Shown: positions 7,948 through 17,568, counted from the stretch's first letter. The stretch is 64,000 bases of DNA from Paludibacter sp963678465 (GCA_963678465.1 OY782858.1:3679810-3743809), one strand, 5' to 3'. Program-made: numbers and translations. The notes: generated by a model from the letters alone, not told the origin.

Positions 7948-9843
7948 ATGAATAAAGGATTTGTAAAGGTTGCTGCCGCAATTCCTGAATTAAAAGTGGC
8001 CGATTGTGCTTTTAATGTCAGCAAAATCATTGAATTACTCCAGCGAGCAGAGCATGAAAAAGTGCAGGTGGTTTGTTTTCCCGAACTTACGGTAACCGGT
8101 TATACCTGTGCCGATTTGTTTTTTCAGGAAAAACTATTGCTGGATGCTGAAAAGTACCTGGCCGAACTTCAGTTGGCTTCTTTTGCCACGACTGCTGTGG
8201 CTATTGTGGGCATGCCTGTTCGTCTTCAGAATCAACTATTCAATGTGGCTGTTGTATTGCAGGGTGGTCATATCTTAGGTGTTGTGCCTAAAACAAATTT
8301 ACCAAACAACAACGAATTTTACGAAAAACGATGGTTTGCTTCGGCAAAATCGACGGATGCCACCAAAATAAAAATTGGCGGTGAGGAAGTACCTTTCGGA
8401 ACTGATATTTTATTTACAGATCGTAAATTTTCCTTTGCTATCGAATTGTGCGAAGACCTTTGGGTGCCCATTCCGCCAAGTTCGCAACATGCAATTCATG
8501 GAGCTGATGTGATTTTTAATCTCTCGGCCACCAACGAACTTATTGCAAAACACAATTATCTACGTCAACTTATCGAACAACAATCGGCACGTTGTAATTC
8601 GGGATATGTGTATGCTTCTTCCGGGTTTGGAGAATCTACCACCGATGTGGTGTATGCCGGGAACGGACTTATTGCCGAAAATGGTAAAATGATTGCTGCA
8701 TCCGAACGGTTTTTGTTCGAATCACAACTTGTTGTTTCCGAAATAGATGTGGAACGATTGAGAGCCGATAGGATGAGGAATACAAATTTCAGTAACGAAA
8801 AATCAGACAAAAAATACAGAATTGTAAATATAGAGGATGCTCATTTTACGAATTTTGAATTAAAACGCAAATTTGGTAAACACCCATTCGTGCCTGCGAT
8901 GGCCAACAGAAATGAGAGTTGTGAGGAGATTTTTTCGATTCAGGTGGGTGGTCTGGCCAAACGCTGGCAGCACACAAAAGCAGAAGCACTTGTATTGGGA
9001 ATTTCGGGAGGTTTGGATTCCACGCTAGCCTTGTTGGTGTGTGTGAAAACTGCCGATAAGCTTGGCATTGACCGCAAAAGCATTATTGGCATCACTATGC
9101 CGGGATTTGGAACTACCGATCGTACTTATTCCAATGCATTGAATTTAATGACATCGCTGGGTATTTCGCAAAAAGAAATATCTATAAAAGATGCATGCAT
9201 TCAGCATTTTAAAGATATTAAACATGATATATCGGTGCATGATGTAACTTACGAAAACACGCAGGCGCGGGAAAGAACTCAGATGCTTATGGACATTGCC
9301 AACAAACACAACGGACTTGTGATAGGTACGGGCGATTTGTCGGAACTGGCTTTGGGATGGGCTACTTATAATGGAGACCATATGTCGATGTATGCTGTGA
9401 ATAGCGGTATTCCCAAAACTTTGGTTCGTTATCTTGTCGACTGGGTTTCGCATACTTTGGGCGGTGCAGCTGAGCTTATTCTTCAGGATGTGCTTGATAC
9501 CCCGGTAAGTCCGGAGCTTCTGCCTGCCGACGAAAATGGTGAGATAGCTCAAAAAACAGAAGATTTGGTGGGACCCTATGAACTGCATGATTTTTTTCTT
9601 TATTATTTTGTGCGTTTCGGATTTACACCGGAGAAAATACGGTTTCTGGCCAATAATGCATTCGATGGAGATTATACGGATGAGGTAATTGTGAAATGGT
9701 TGAAGGTATTCCTGCGTCGGTTTTTTGCACAACAGTTCAAGCGTTCGTGTATGCCCGATGGACCGAAGGTAGGCTCTATCAATCTTTCACCGCGTGGCGA
9801 TTGGCGTATGCCCAGTGATGCTGTTGGCTTTGGTCTGGATTGA
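7948..9843 (+). CDS. nadE: Glutamine-dependent NAD(+) synthetase
   Basis: A 631-residue two-domain enzyme that makes NAD from nicotinic acid adenine dinucleotide, ATP and glutamine. The N-terminal nitrilase-type glutaminase (about residues 1-270) has the Glu-Lys-Cys triad: E46 in FPELTVTGY, the lysine of VVPKTNLPNN and the cysteine of ELCEDLW. The C-terminal synthetase (about 330-631) has the PP-loop motif ISGGLDSTLALL and GTGDLSELALGW. The length is that of the long glutamine-dependent form, so ammonia is supplied internally. It follows the DUF2721 gene by 63 bases. Confidence 0.95.
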   Translation: MNKGFVKVAAAIPELKVADCAFNVSKIIELLQRAEHEKVQVVCFPELTVTGYTCADLFFQEKLLLDAEKYLAELQLASFATTAVAIVGMPVRLQNQLFNVAVVLQGGHILGVVPKTNLPNNNEFYEKRWFASAKSTDATKIKIGGEEVPFGTDILFTDRKFSFAIELCEDLWVPIPPSSQHAIHGADVIFNLSATNELIAKHNYLRQLIEQQSARCNSGYVYASSGFGESTTDVVYAGNGLIAENGKMIAASERFLFESQLVVSEIDVERLRADRMRNTNFSNEKSDKKYRIVNIEDAHFTNFELKRKFGKHPFVPAMANRNESCEEIFSIQVGGLAKRWQHTKAEALVLGISGGLDSTLALLVCVKTADKLGIDRKSIIGITMPGFGTTDRTYSNALNLMTSLGISQKEISIKDACIQHFKDIKHDISVHDVTYENTQARERTQMLMDIANKHNGLVIGTGDLSELALGWATYNGDHMSMYAVNSGIPKTLVRYLVDWVSHTLGGAAELILQDVLDTPVSPELLPADENGEIAQKTEDLVGPYELHDFFLYYFVRFGFTPEKIRFLANNAFDGDYTDEVIVKWLKVFLRRFFAQQFKRSCMPDGPKVGSINLSPRGDWRMPSDAVGFGLD

Positions 9844-9897
9844 AAATTGAATTTGAAGAGTAAATGCTATTATTAATCATTAAACTTATTGCGATAG

Positions 9898-10962
9898 ATG
9901 TTTTCAGAAGTATATTTTGGTAATTCGTTAAAAGAGTGGCTCATCTCATTACTCATTATTGTGTGCGCCCTGATCCTGAATAAAGGAATTATTCTGATCA
10001 ATAAGCATGTAATCAGGAAAGTAACATCCAAAACTAAAAACAGATTGGATGATATCTTATTTAAAATGTTGCAGGCGCCAGTGCTTTTAGGTATTATTTT
10101 ACTGGCGATCTGGATTGCTCTAAGTCGGTTGGATTTTGATCCGAAATTCGATGCTTTGCTTGGTAAATCCTACCAATTTTTAATTATGCTAAACATCACC
10201 TGGTTTCTGGTGAGGTTTATTAATGCGTTGATTGAAGAGTATCTGGTACCAGCCGCCGAGGATCCAACGCGAAAATACATAGATAATACACTTCTTTCTG
10301 TGATTCGCCGTACTGTTTTAGGCGTTATTTGGGCCATTGGACTCATGATGGCGCTTAAGAATGTGGGCGTGGATGTAGGCGCTCTTATCGCCGGTCTGGG
10401 TATTGGAGGTTTGGCATTTGCACTTGCTGCTCAGGATACCATAAAAAATATTTTTGGGGGAATTACTATTTTTACCGATCGTCCTTTCCGCATTGGCGAT
10501 CGCGTAAAAGTAGATGGTTTTGATGGATTTGTAGAGGATATTGGCATTAGGAGTACGCGTTTGCGTACCCTCGAAAAGCGCATGGTCACTATTCCAAACT
10601 ATAAAATTGTTGAAGCTTCTATCGAAAATGTGAGCGATGAACCAATGCGCAGAGTGGTGATGGTGATAGGTCTGACTTATGATACTACGCCTGAAGCCAT
10701 GAACGAAGCCATCACGATTTTGAAGAATATCCCGAAACGCATCAACGAAGTAGATGAAGACAGCCTGATAGCAGTGTTTTCAGATTTTGCTGCCTACTCA
10801 TTGAATTTAAAATTAATATATTGGGTAAAAAGTACGGGCGATGTGATGGAAGTGCCTTCGAGAGTTAATTTTGAAATTCTGACAGCTTTTAATAAGGCCG
10901 GATTAAACTTTGCATTCCCCACACAAACAATTTTAATTGAGCCTACGGACGAGAAATTGTAA
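9898..10962 (+). CDS. MscS family mechanosensitive ion channel
   Basis: A 354-residue membrane protein with about four N-terminal transmembrane segments ahead of the MscS pore helix. The pore-lining and beta domain signature is clear: IAGLGIGGLAFALAAQDT around residues 163-180, then the FTDRPFRIGDRV block around 194-205. A cytoplasmic alpha/beta vestibule domain ends the protein. It should release solutes on hypo-osmotic shock. ATG at 9898 is 55 bases after nadE; a transcript shared with nadE is possible. Confidence 0.9.
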   Translation: MFSEVYFGNSLKEWLISLLIIVCALILNKGIILINKHVIRKVTSKTKNRLDDILFKMLQAPVLLGIILLAIWIALSRLDFDPKFDALLGKSYQFLIMLNITWFLVRFINALIEEYLVPAAEDPTRKYIDNTLLSVIRRTVLGVIWAIGLMMALKNVGVDVGALIAGLGIGGLAFALAAQDTIKNIFGGITIFTDRPFRIGDRVKVDGFDGFVEDIGIRSTRLRTLEKRMVTIPNYKIVEASIENVSDEPMRRVVMVIGLTYDTTPEAMNEAITILKNIPKRINEVDEDSLIAVFSDFAAYSLNLKLIYWVKSTGDVMEVPSRVNFEILTAFNKAGLNFAFPTQTILIEPTDEKL

Positions 10963-11039
10963 TTCTTAAATTTCTTTGTTATCTGACTCAATTTAGATAA
11001 TTATTGTTTTTGTTTATCGGGTTCTACTTAAATTTTTGT

Positions 11040-11047
11040 TATTTTTG
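11040..11047 (+). promoter_or_regulatory. -7 box for the sigma-54 regulator/lptE/secG operon
   Basis: TATTTTTG matches TAnnTTTG, 42 bases before the ATG at 11090. Confidence 0.45.
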
Positions 11048-11089
11048 TCAGTTGTATGTCAAAATTTCAGACATTAAACCAATAAAATT

Positions 11090-12379
11090 ATGCAACACTC
11101 AGAAATACAGTCAGTAAAGCACAGATTCGGTATTATCGGTTCTTCCGAGCTACTGAACAGAGCGATTGATATAGCTGTTCAGGTGGCTCCTACCGATTTG
11201 TCGGTGCTCATAACCGGTGAAAGTGGTGTGGGGAAAGAAAATTTTCCTCAGATTATTCACTATTACAGTCATCGCAAACATGGACCCTATATTGCTGTGA
11301 ACTGTGGAGCCATTCCCGAAGGGACGATTGATTCAGAGCTGTTCGGGCATGAAAAGGGATCTTTTACCGGAGCTACGGCCGACCGCAAAGGGTATTTTGA
11401 AGTGGCCGATGGAGGAACAATTTTTTTAGATGAAGTAGGCGAATTGCCGCTTTCGACGCAGGTGCGCTTGTTGCGTGTGCTCGAAGCCGGTGAATTTATA
11501 AAGGTAGGTTCGTCCAAAACACAGAAAACAAATGTGCGGGTAGTGGCTGCTACTAACCTGAATATGAGCCAGGCAACAAGAGATGGAAAGTTCCGTGAAG
11601 ACTTGTTTTACAGATTAAATACAGTGCCGATAGCAGTGCCTCCTTTGCGCGAAAGGAAAGAAGATATTGTGTTGTTGTTTCGTAAGTTTGCTTCCGATTT
11701 TGCCGAAAAATACCGAATGCCGGCCATTAAACTCACTGATGATGCAAAAGCATTACTTACCAATTATTACTGGAATGGTAATGTAAGGCAATTGAAAAAC
11801 ATTACGGAACAAATATCGGTCATCGAGCAACAGCGCGAAATTAATGCTTCTATTTTACGTTCGTATCTTCCAAAGGACGATGTGGAAAGGTTGCCAGCCA
11901 TCTTTGGGAAGGTGGGCAATGATCAGAAGTCGTTCAACAGCGAACGCGAAATTCTCTATCAGGTGTTGTTCGATATGAAGAAAGATATGATAGATCTTAA
12001 AAAACTTGTTCATGATATTATGGGCGCTCCTTCGGGAGGAAATCATGATGCCGGTACACATATGAATCCTGCGTTTCATACCTTGAACGATACGATTATT
12101 ACTGCTCCTGCATCGAATATTGAATACAAAACAGATAACGTAAAGCGCGACAATCAGTCATTTTCAAGAGATTTGAACGAAATAGATGATTTTCAGGATG
12201 TGGAAGAATATCAGGAGTTTGAGTCGACACAAAAACCTCTGAGCCTCGAAGATATGGAGCGACAGATGATAAAAGCAACGCTTGAAAAACATAGGGGAAG
12301 AAGAAAGGCAGCGGCGGATGAACTGAAAATATCGGAACGTACCTTATACAGGAAAATTAAAGAATATGGAATTGAATAA
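11090..12379 (+). CDS. Sigma-54 interaction domain transcriptional regulator (no receiver domain)
   Basis: A 429-residue bacterial enhancer-binding protein. The AAA+ domain spans about residues 10-245, with Walker A GESGVGKE near 43-50, the sigma-54 contact loop GSFTGA near 90, and Walker B TIFLDEVGE. A Fis-type helix-turn-helix lies at the C terminus (RKAAADELKISERTLYRKI). There is no N-terminal receiver, PAS or GAF domain, so the activating signal is not evident. The contact loop reads GSFTGA rather than the commoner GAFTGA. It overlaps lptE by 14 bases. The order regulator-lptE-conserved gene-secG is a recurring Bacteroidales arrangement. Confidence 0.9.
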   Translation: MQHSEIQSVKHRFGIIGSSELLNRAIDIAVQVAPTDLSVLITGESGVGKENFPQIIHYYSHRKHGPYIAVNCGAIPEGTIDSELFGHEKGSFTGATADRKGYFEVADGGTIFLDEVGELPLSTQVRLLRVLEAGEFIKVGSSKTQKTNVRVVAATNLNMSQATRDGKFREDLFYRLNTVPIAVPPLRERKEDIVLLFRKFASDFAEKYRMPAIKLTDDAKALLTNYYWNGNVRQLKNITEQISVIEQQREINASILRSYLPKDDVERLPAIFGKVGNDQKSFNSEREILYQVLFDMKKDMIDLKKLVHDIMGAPSGGNHDAGTHMNPAFHTLNDTIITAPASNIEYKTDNVKRDNQSFSRDLNEIDDFQDVEEYQEFESTQKPLSLEDMERQMIKATLEKHRGRRKAAADELKISERTLYRKIKEYGIE

Positions 12380-12920
12380 AATAAAAGGTTTGAAAAGTGC
12401 TTTCTCTTCATTAAAATCGTTTCGATTTATTGCATTTATTGTCGTTTTAGTTGTAAGCGTTTCATGTACTATTTCGTATAAGTTTAACGGGGGGAATATT
12501 GATTATACAAAGACAAAATCAATTTCGATTGTCGATTTTGCAAACACGGCCGAGTTGGTGTACGCTCCTCTTTCGCAGGAATTCTCGGAAAAACTACGGG
12601 ATGCATACAGAAAAACGACACGCCTGCAATTGCTAAAAAAAGGTGGTGACTTGCACATCGAAGGTGAAATTGTTGGGTATGAACTTACTCCAATGGGTAT
12701 AGGTCTCGATTCTTATGCGCCTCAAACTAAGCTCACAATCACGATTAACGTTCGGTTTACAAACAATATAAATCCTGAGGACGATTTTGAGAAAAAATAT
12801 ACTGCCTATCATACCTTCGATAGCGATAACTCGCTCACAGCTGTCCAGGATGAATTGCACAAAGCTATTATCGACGAAGTGGTAGATAATATCTATAACG
12901 ATACTGTGGCGAAGTGGTAA
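12366..12920 (+). CDS. lptE: LptE-like LPS assembly lipoprotein
   Basis: A 184-residue protein with an N-terminal hydrophobic segment ending in a lipobox-like VSVSC at about residue 34, so an outer-membrane lipoprotein is expected. Length, the following CTISYKFNGG segment, the SISIVDF strand and the position downstream of the sigma-54 regulator match the Bacteroidota LptE group. That group plugs the LptD barrel and helps deliver LPS to the outer surface. The start overlaps the preceding gene by 14 bases, which indicates translational coupling. Sequence similarity to the E. coli protein is low, so the call rests on family pattern plus synteny. Confidence 0.8.
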   Translation: MELNKIKGLKSAFSSLKSFRFIAFIVVLVVSVSCTISYKFNGGNIDYTKTKSISIVDFANTAELVYAPLSQEFSEKLRDAYRKTTRLQLLKKGGDLHIEGEIVGYELTPMGIGLDSYAPQTKLTITINVRFTNNINPEDDFEKKYTAYHTFDSDNSLTAVQDELHKAIIDEVVDNIYNDTVAKW

Positions 12921-12951
12921 CCGTCTAAAAAATTAATTTTATCTATCAGCA

Positions 12952-13617
12952 ATGACGCACGAAGAATTCATTTCAATTGTAAAAAACCCAACATCCGTTT
13001 CGAATAAGCATATCGACGATTTGAAGGAAATGATTGGATTCTATCCTTATTTTGTACAACCGCGTTTGCTGTTGGCAAAAGCGGCACACGATGCTAAAAG
13101 TATTCATGCCCAGAAGTATGTCGATCGAGCGTCGATGTATTGTGCCGATCGCCGCTGGCTATTTTACTATATACATCCCGAAAAAAATATAGAACAGAGG
13201 TACAAAATAGAGCGGATTCCTAAGTATTCGGGTAGCTATTTCGATTTGGTAAATACAGTGGAGGCCGAAGGCGGAGATACCCGGCAGTCGCTTAAAAATT
13301 TGGCCGAAAGGCTAAAATCGGCTAGAGTGGGAGCTGTTGAGCATATCGATATCAACGGAAATGCAGCCGTGAAGCAACTTGCAAGTCGCGAACCGGTACA
13401 TATTCCAATTCCCGATTATTTTGGCGATAAAGTGCAGTCTACTGATGCAAACACGCAAATTTCGGATGAAAACTTAAAAAAATGTATTCACGAGAAGAAA
13501 TACGCCGAGGCAATTGAAATATTGAAGAAATTAAATTTGATTAATCCGAAAAAAAGTATTTACTTTGCAGACCAAATTCGTTTTTTAGAAAAAGCACTCG
13601 TAAACTCAAAAAAATAA
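12952..13617 (+). CDS. Conserved Bacteroidales hypothetical protein between lptE and secG
   Basis: A 221-residue protein with no signal peptide or membrane segment. The N-terminal part (about 1-90) is helical, with PYFVQPRLLLAKAAHDAKS. The middle is hydrophilic, and the C-terminal 45 residues contain a TPR-like helix pair (ISDENLKKCIHEKKYAEAI). I recognise the gene only by position in this conserved cluster; its function is unknown. It starts 31 bases after lptE and ends 7 bases before secG, so it is very likely in the same operon. Confidence 0.7.
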   Translation: MTHEEFISIVKNPTSVSNKHIDDLKEMIGFYPYFVQPRLLLAKAAHDAKSIHAQKYVDRASMYCADRRWLFYYIHPEKNIEQRYKIERIPKYSGSYFDLVNTVEAEGGDTRQSLKNLAERLKSARVGAVEHIDINGNAAVKQLASREPVHIPIPDYFGDKVQSTDANTQISDENLKKCIHEKKYAEAIEILKKLNLINPKKSIYFADQIRFLEKALVNSKK

Positions 13618-13624
13618 ACATATT

Positions 13625-13987
13625 ATGTACATTCTTTTTACAATTCTAATTGTTATCGCATCGATTTTACTTACTTTGTTGGTTTTGGTTCAGAATTCAA
13701 AAGGAGGAGGTTTGGCTTCCGGCTTTTCTTCGTCCAATCAAGTATTGGGTGTTCGGAAAACAACTGATTTTCTTGAAAAAGCAACCTGGACTTTGGTAGC
13801 CATTGTTTTGGTGCTTTCTGTTGGTTCTGTAGCTGTTGATAAAAATAATGTAGCTTCCAACGAATCTGAAATTAAAGAGCAATATCAAAATGCACAAAAA
13901 GAAGAGCCAGGTGTAGTGGCACCGGGTTTTGGTGAAAATCCTGATGCTGCAAAACAAGAACAACCAGCTGCAGCTCCTCAACAATAA
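13625..13987 (+). CDS. secG: Preprotein translocase subunit SecG
   Basis: A 120-residue inner-membrane protein with two hydrophobic segments, at about residues 3-22 and 56-74. They flank the SecG loop motif NSKGGGLASGFSSSNQVLG. It binds SecYE and assists protein export. The C-terminal tail, rich in Asn, Glu, Ala, Pro and Gln, is a Bacteroidota extension. It is the last gene of the regulator/lptE operon, and a terminator follows 23 bases later. Confidence 0.92.
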   Translation: MYILFTILIVIASILLTLLVLVQNSKGGGLASGFSSSNQVLGVRKTTDFLEKATWTLVAIVLVLSVGSVAVDKNNVASNESEIKEQYQNAQKEEPGVVAPGFGENPDAAKQEQPAAAPQQ

Positions 13988-14009
13988 TTATCAGATCAAT
14001 AAGTATTTG

Positions 14010-14046
14010 AAGCGTATCAAAATCCTTTTGATGCGCTTTCTTTTTT
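14010..14046 (+). terminator. Rho-independent terminator after secG
   Basis: AAGCGTATCAAAA pairs with TTTTGATGCGCTT around a TCC loop, followed by TCTTTTTT. Confidence 0.88.
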
Positions 14047-14053
14047 AGATGTT

Positions 14054-14677
14054 ATGAATTTTATCAATATAGTTGATTATGCGGGTACATTTGCGTTTGC
14101 CATCAGTGGTATTCGCCTGGCTTCGGCAAAACGATTTGATTGGTTCGGAGCTTATGTAGTGGGGTTGGTAACGGCCATCGGAGGTGGTACTACGCGCGAT
14201 TTATTGCTCGATGTTACGCCTTTTTGGATGCAGCAACCGTCTTATTTAATCATAACTGGAATAGCTTTATTGTGTGTCATCGCTTTTGGCCGACAACTCA
14301 TCCGGCTCAATAACACATTTTTTATTTTCGATGCCATCGGTTTGGGATTGTTTGTAGTGGTAGGAATCGAAAGAAGTGTACAGGCGGGTTTCCCTTTTTG
14401 GGTTTCCATTATTATGGGAATGATTACCGGTTCGGTGGGTGGCATTATGCGCGACATACTGATCAATGAAGTGCCGCTGATTTTCAGGAAAGATATTTAT
14501 GCATTGGCTTGTGTGCTTGGAGGTATTGTCTTTTATATCTGCACCGAATTTAAACTTCAGAGCGAAATAACACAGATACTTTCGGCTGTCTCAGTAATTT
14601 TGATGCGTGTCATTGCTGTCAGGTTTCATCTGGGTTTACCTGCATTGAAGGGACACGACGATTATAATGAGAATTAG
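14054..14677 (+). CDS. TRIC-type cation channel family protein (former UPF0126/YadS)
   Basis: A 207-residue protein with seven hydrophobic segments in two repeated halves. Each half carries the family glycine/arginine signature: GLVTAIGGGTTRDLL near residue 36 and GMITGSVGGIMRDIL near 122. Bacterial TRIC proteins form monovalent cation channels; the physiological role here is unknown. The ATG lies 7 bases after the secG terminator tail, so it probably has weak transcription of its own or relies on readthrough. Confidence 0.85.
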   Translation: MNFINIVDYAGTFAFAISGIRLASAKRFDWFGAYVVGLVTAIGGGTTRDLLLDVTPFWMQQPSYLIITGIALLCVIAFGRQLIRLNNTFFIFDAIGLGLFVVVGIERSVQAGFPFWVSIIMGMITGSVGGIMRDILINEVPLIFRKDIYALACVLGGIVFYICTEFKLQSEITQILSAVSVILMRVIAVRFHLGLPALKGHDDYNEN

Positions 14678-14750
14678 CGTGAATAATCCCGTAATATCAA
14701 GTTTATCTTCTTTTTTTTGAATAGTAAATTATTAAATAGTAAATGCCTAT

Positions 14751-15323
14751 ATGTTACAAATTGACGATACAATTATAAGTTTTGATTTACTCGACGAAAA
14801 ATTTGTCTGCGACCTGGCATCTTGCAAAGGCGAATGTTGCATTGAAGGTGATGAAGGTGCGCCGTTGGAGGATGATGAACTTGATAAAATTCAGGATTTA
14901 TTACCTGTAATTTGGGATGATTTGTCGGATAAGGCAAAAGAGGTGATTGAAAAACAAGGCTTTTTTTATATCGACAGGACCGGTGAGCCGGTAACTTCAA
15001 TTGTAAATGGGGCAGAATGCGTTTTTACCTATACTGATGCGTCGGGCGTGTGCAAATGTGCCATCGAAAAAGCGTATCGCGAAGGTAAAGCCGATTTCTA
15101 CAAACCAATTTCGTGTCATTTGTATCCGGTAAGATTGCAGAAATACGACGGATTTACGGCTGTGAATTACCATCGCTGGGGAATTTGCGACTGCGCAAGA
15201 ACTTTAGGCGGCGGTTTGAATGTGCCTGTGTATCGTTTTCTGAAAGAACCTTTGATCCGCCGTTTCGGTGCCGATTGGTTTAATCAGCTTGAAATTGCTG
15301 ATAAAGAATTGAAAAGACGTTGA
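14751..15323 (+). CDS. DUF3109 family cysteine-rich protein
   Basis: A 190-residue cytosolic protein with conserved cysteines in the order CDLASCKGECC (about residues 20-31), CVFTY...CKCAIE (about 90-105), ISCHLYP (near 123) and GICDCAR (near 145). This layout is that of DUF3109, which belongs to the group of small proteins thought to bind a metal or Fe-S cluster (YkgJ-like). The substrate is unknown. It stands 73 bases after the TRIC gene. Confidence 0.85.
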   Translation: MLQIDDTIISFDLLDEKFVCDLASCKGECCIEGDEGAPLEDDELDKIQDLLPVIWDDLSDKAKEVIEKQGFFYIDRTGEPVTSIVNGAECVFTYTDASGVCKCAIEKAYREGKADFYKPISCHLYPVRLQKYDGFTAVNYHRWGICDCARTLGGGLNVPVYRFLKEPLIRRFGADWFNQLEIADKELKRR

Positions 15324-15529
15324 AGTACAAAACGGGTACAAAATCAGGTTTGAGGCAGAAAATGCTGATTGTTGTCAATTCTTTTTGAGGATAAAGGTTG
15401 TTTTGAATAATAATTTTCTGAAAAACGGGTAATTATTATACCTGAAATTCAAAAGAGCATTTGTAGAATAAGCAGAAAGAAACTTACTCTTATTCCCGCT
15501 TTTGGGGTGAGGGGCTACTCTATATAGAT

Positions 15530-16783
15530 ATGAAAACAAATAGCGTTAAAGTTGAAATCATTACCATAGGCGATGAAATTCTGATTGGTCAGATTGTCGA
15601 CACCAATTCCGCCTGGATGTCGGTAGAATTGAATAAGGCAGGTTTTGAAATCGTTCAAATCACTTCGGTTCACGACGATGCTGCACATATCGTTGCTTCG
15701 CTTGATATGGCGCTCGAACGCGCCGACGTGGTGCTTTTTACTGGCGGAATAGGCCCAACGAAAGATGATATCACAAAACAAACCTTGTCGCGGTATTTTG
15801 GTATGCAGCTTATTTTTAACGACGAAGTTTATAAAAACATAGAACAAGTACTCATTAATCGTTCGCGCGCAGTAAATGAGCTTACACGTACGCAGGCTTT
15901 TGTGCCTGACGGCTGTACGATTATTCAAAATCGTGTGGGAACAGCACCTGTTACATGGTTCGAAAAAAACGGGAAAGTAATTGTTTCCATGCCGGGTGTG
16001 CCCAATGAAATGAAGCACATAATGAGCACGGAGGTGATTCCTCGTTTATCGCAACGCTACAAAACGCCAACGATTATTCACAAAAACGTTATCGTGCAGG
16101 GTTATCCAGAGTCGGCGTTGGCAATGAAAATTGCCGATTGGGAAAATGCTTTACCAGCCGATATTCATTTGGCTTATTTGCCCAACTACGGAATTATCAA
16201 GCTCCGGTTAAGTGGAATATCGGATGATCCGCTGTCGCTTGAATTTTCAATCAATCAGCAAATTGCAGGTCTTACCGAAATACTTGCCGATGCTATAGTG
16301 GCTTATGATGATACGCCTGTTGAAGAAATAATTGGCAATTTGCTTGCTGATAAAGGCATGACGCTGGCCACTGCCGAAAGTTGTACCGGTGGGTTTATTG
16401 CTCATAAAATAACATCGATTCCGGGAAGTTCGCAGTATTTCAAAGGTTCGGTAGTTGCTTATTCCAACGAAGTGAAAGTGAATGTGCTCAATGTGTTGCC
16501 GGGCGATATCGATCTTTATGGAGCTGTAAGCAAACAAGTGGTTGAGCAAATGGCTGTAAACGTGCGTAAATTATTGAAAACAGATGTTGCAATAGCCACT
16601 TCAGGAATTGCAGGGCCGGATGGAGGAACTGCCGAGAAACCAGTAGGTGTGGTTTGGATATCAGTGAGTTCACCCAATGGCGTAGTGTCCAGTGAGTTTA
16701 AATTCGGCAATGTACGCCTTCAAAATATCGAACGTACAGCGCAAACAGCAATGTTGATGCTGAAAGATGTAATTGAAGCGTAA
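15530..16783 (+). CDS. cinA: CinA family protein (MoaB/MogA-like domain plus NMN deamidase domain)
   Basis: A 417-residue protein. The N-terminal molybdopterin-binding-like domain (about 1-170) opens with EIITIGDEILIGQIVDTN and contains FTGGIGPTKDD. The C-terminal CinA domain (about 260-417) has ATAESCTGG and the motif ATSGIAGPDGGTAEKPVG. Proteins with both domains act as nicotinamide-nucleotide amidohydrolase and ADP-ribose pyrophosphatase in pyridine nucleotide salvage; the link to competence is specific to some Gram-positives. The 206 bases upstream hold no gene. Confidence 0.93.
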   Translation: MKTNSVKVEIITIGDEILIGQIVDTNSAWMSVELNKAGFEIVQITSVHDDAAHIVASLDMALERADVVLFTGGIGPTKDDITKQTLSRYFGMQLIFNDEVYKNIEQVLINRSRAVNELTRTQAFVPDGCTIIQNRVGTAPVTWFEKNGKVIVSMPGVPNEMKHIMSTEVIPRLSQRYKTPTIIHKNVIVQGYPESALAMKIADWENALPADIHLAYLPNYGIIKLRLSGISDDPLSLEFSINQQIAGLTEILADAIVAYDDTPVEEIIGNLLADKGMTLATAESCTGGFIAHKITSIPGSSQYFKGSVVAYSNEVKVNVLNVLPGDIDLYGAVSKQVVEQMAVNVRKLLKTDVAIATSGIAGPDGGTAEKPVGVVWISVSSPNGVVSSEFKFGNVRLQNIERTAQTAMLMLKDVIEA

Positions 16784-16858
16784 ATATTTAGTATTCAAAT
16801 AATTTGGCTTATTTTTATGTTTTTAGGAATTTATTCTCAAAATTATTCAGGAAAAAGC

Positions 16859-16889
16859 TTGTAAGTTCAAAAAAAATAGTGTAATTTTG
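16859..16889 (+). promoter_or_regulatory. Full Bacteroidota promoter of the rpmB operon
   Basis: TTG at 16859-16861 (-33) and TAATTTTG at 16882-16889 (-7) are 20 bases apart, the optimal spacing. The start codon of rpmB is 47 bases downstream. Confidence 0.75.
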
Positions 16890-16936
16890 CGCACTGTTTT
16901 TGAGAAAAAATGTAATTAAATAAAAGATATACTGAA

Positions 16937-17176
16937 ATGTCAAAAATTTGTCAGATCACCGGAAAAAAAGCAATGGTAGGAAACAATGTTTCGCACTCGA
17001 AACGTCGCACCAAAAGAACTTTTGATGTGAATTTGTTTACCAAAAAGTTCTATTGGGTAGAACAAGATTCATGGATTAGCTTGAATATATCAGCAGCCGG
17101 TCTACGCACCATCAATAAAGTTGGATTAGATGCAGCCATCAAGAAAGCTGCCGAAAAAGGGTTTTTATACGCATAA
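16937..17176 (+). CDS. rpmB: 50S ribosomal protein L28
   Basis: A 79-residue basic protein with the L28 opening KICQITGKKAMVGNNVSHS and the C-terminal GLRTINKVGLDAAIKKA. It is a structural protein of the large ribosomal subunit. It is the first gene of a three-gene unit with rpmG and a DUF4295 gene, each separated by 10-20 bases. The start has a clear promoter upstream and no alternative ATG. Confidence 0.97.
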   Translation: MSKICQITGKKAMVGNNVSHSKRRTKRTFDVNLFTKKFYWVEQDSWISLNISAAGLRTINKVGLDAAIKKAAEKGFLYA

Positions 17177-17195
17177 TTAAGGGAGGAAATTTATC

Positions 17196-17384
17196 ATGGC
17201 TAAAAAATCAAAAGAAGCAAGAATCCAGGTTATCCTGGAATGCACAGAGCATAAAGAAAGCGGTATGCCCGGTACTTCGCGTTATATCACGATGAAGAAC
17301 AGAAAAAATACACCGGCACGTATGGAGTTGAGAAAATACAACCCTATTTTAAAAAGAGTAACTCTTCACAAAGAAATTAAATAA
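17196..17384 (+). CDS. rpmG: 50S ribosomal protein L33
   Basis: A 62-residue basic protein with the L33 pattern RIQVILECTEHKESG...RYITMKNRKNTPARMELRKY. The zinc-binding cysteine pairs of C+ forms are absent apart from one cysteine, so this is a C-minus (zinc-free) type. A good ribosome binding site (GGGAGG) precedes the ATG. Cotranscribed with rpmB. Confidence 0.96.
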   Translation: MAKKSKEARIQVILECTEHKESGMPGTSRYITMKNRKNTPARMELRKYNPILKRVTLHKEIK

Positions 17385-17394
17385 TATCTGAATC

Positions 17395-17547
17395 ATGGCA
17401 AAAAAAGCGGTAGCATCTCTTCAAAGCGGAGAAGGACGTTCGTTCGCAAAGGTTATCAAAATGGTGAAATCACCTAAAACCGGTGCGTATATTTTTCAGG
17501 AAGAAATTGTACACAACGATAAAGTAAAAGATTATTTTGCTAAATAA
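17395..17547 (+). CDS. DUF4295 family small basic protein
   Basis: A 50-residue protein that begins MAKKAVASLQSGEGRSFAKV and ends HNDKVKDYFAK. It matches the DUF4295 family, which in Bacteroidota is almost always found directly after rpmG. Size, charge and position suggest a ribosome-associated role, but none is proven. It starts 10 bases after rpmG, and a terminator follows. Confidence 0.88.
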   Translation: MAKKAVASLQSGEGRSFAKVIKMVKSPKTGAYIFQEEIVHNDKVKDYFAK

Positions 17548-17568
17548 TATCGTACGATATAAAAAAGC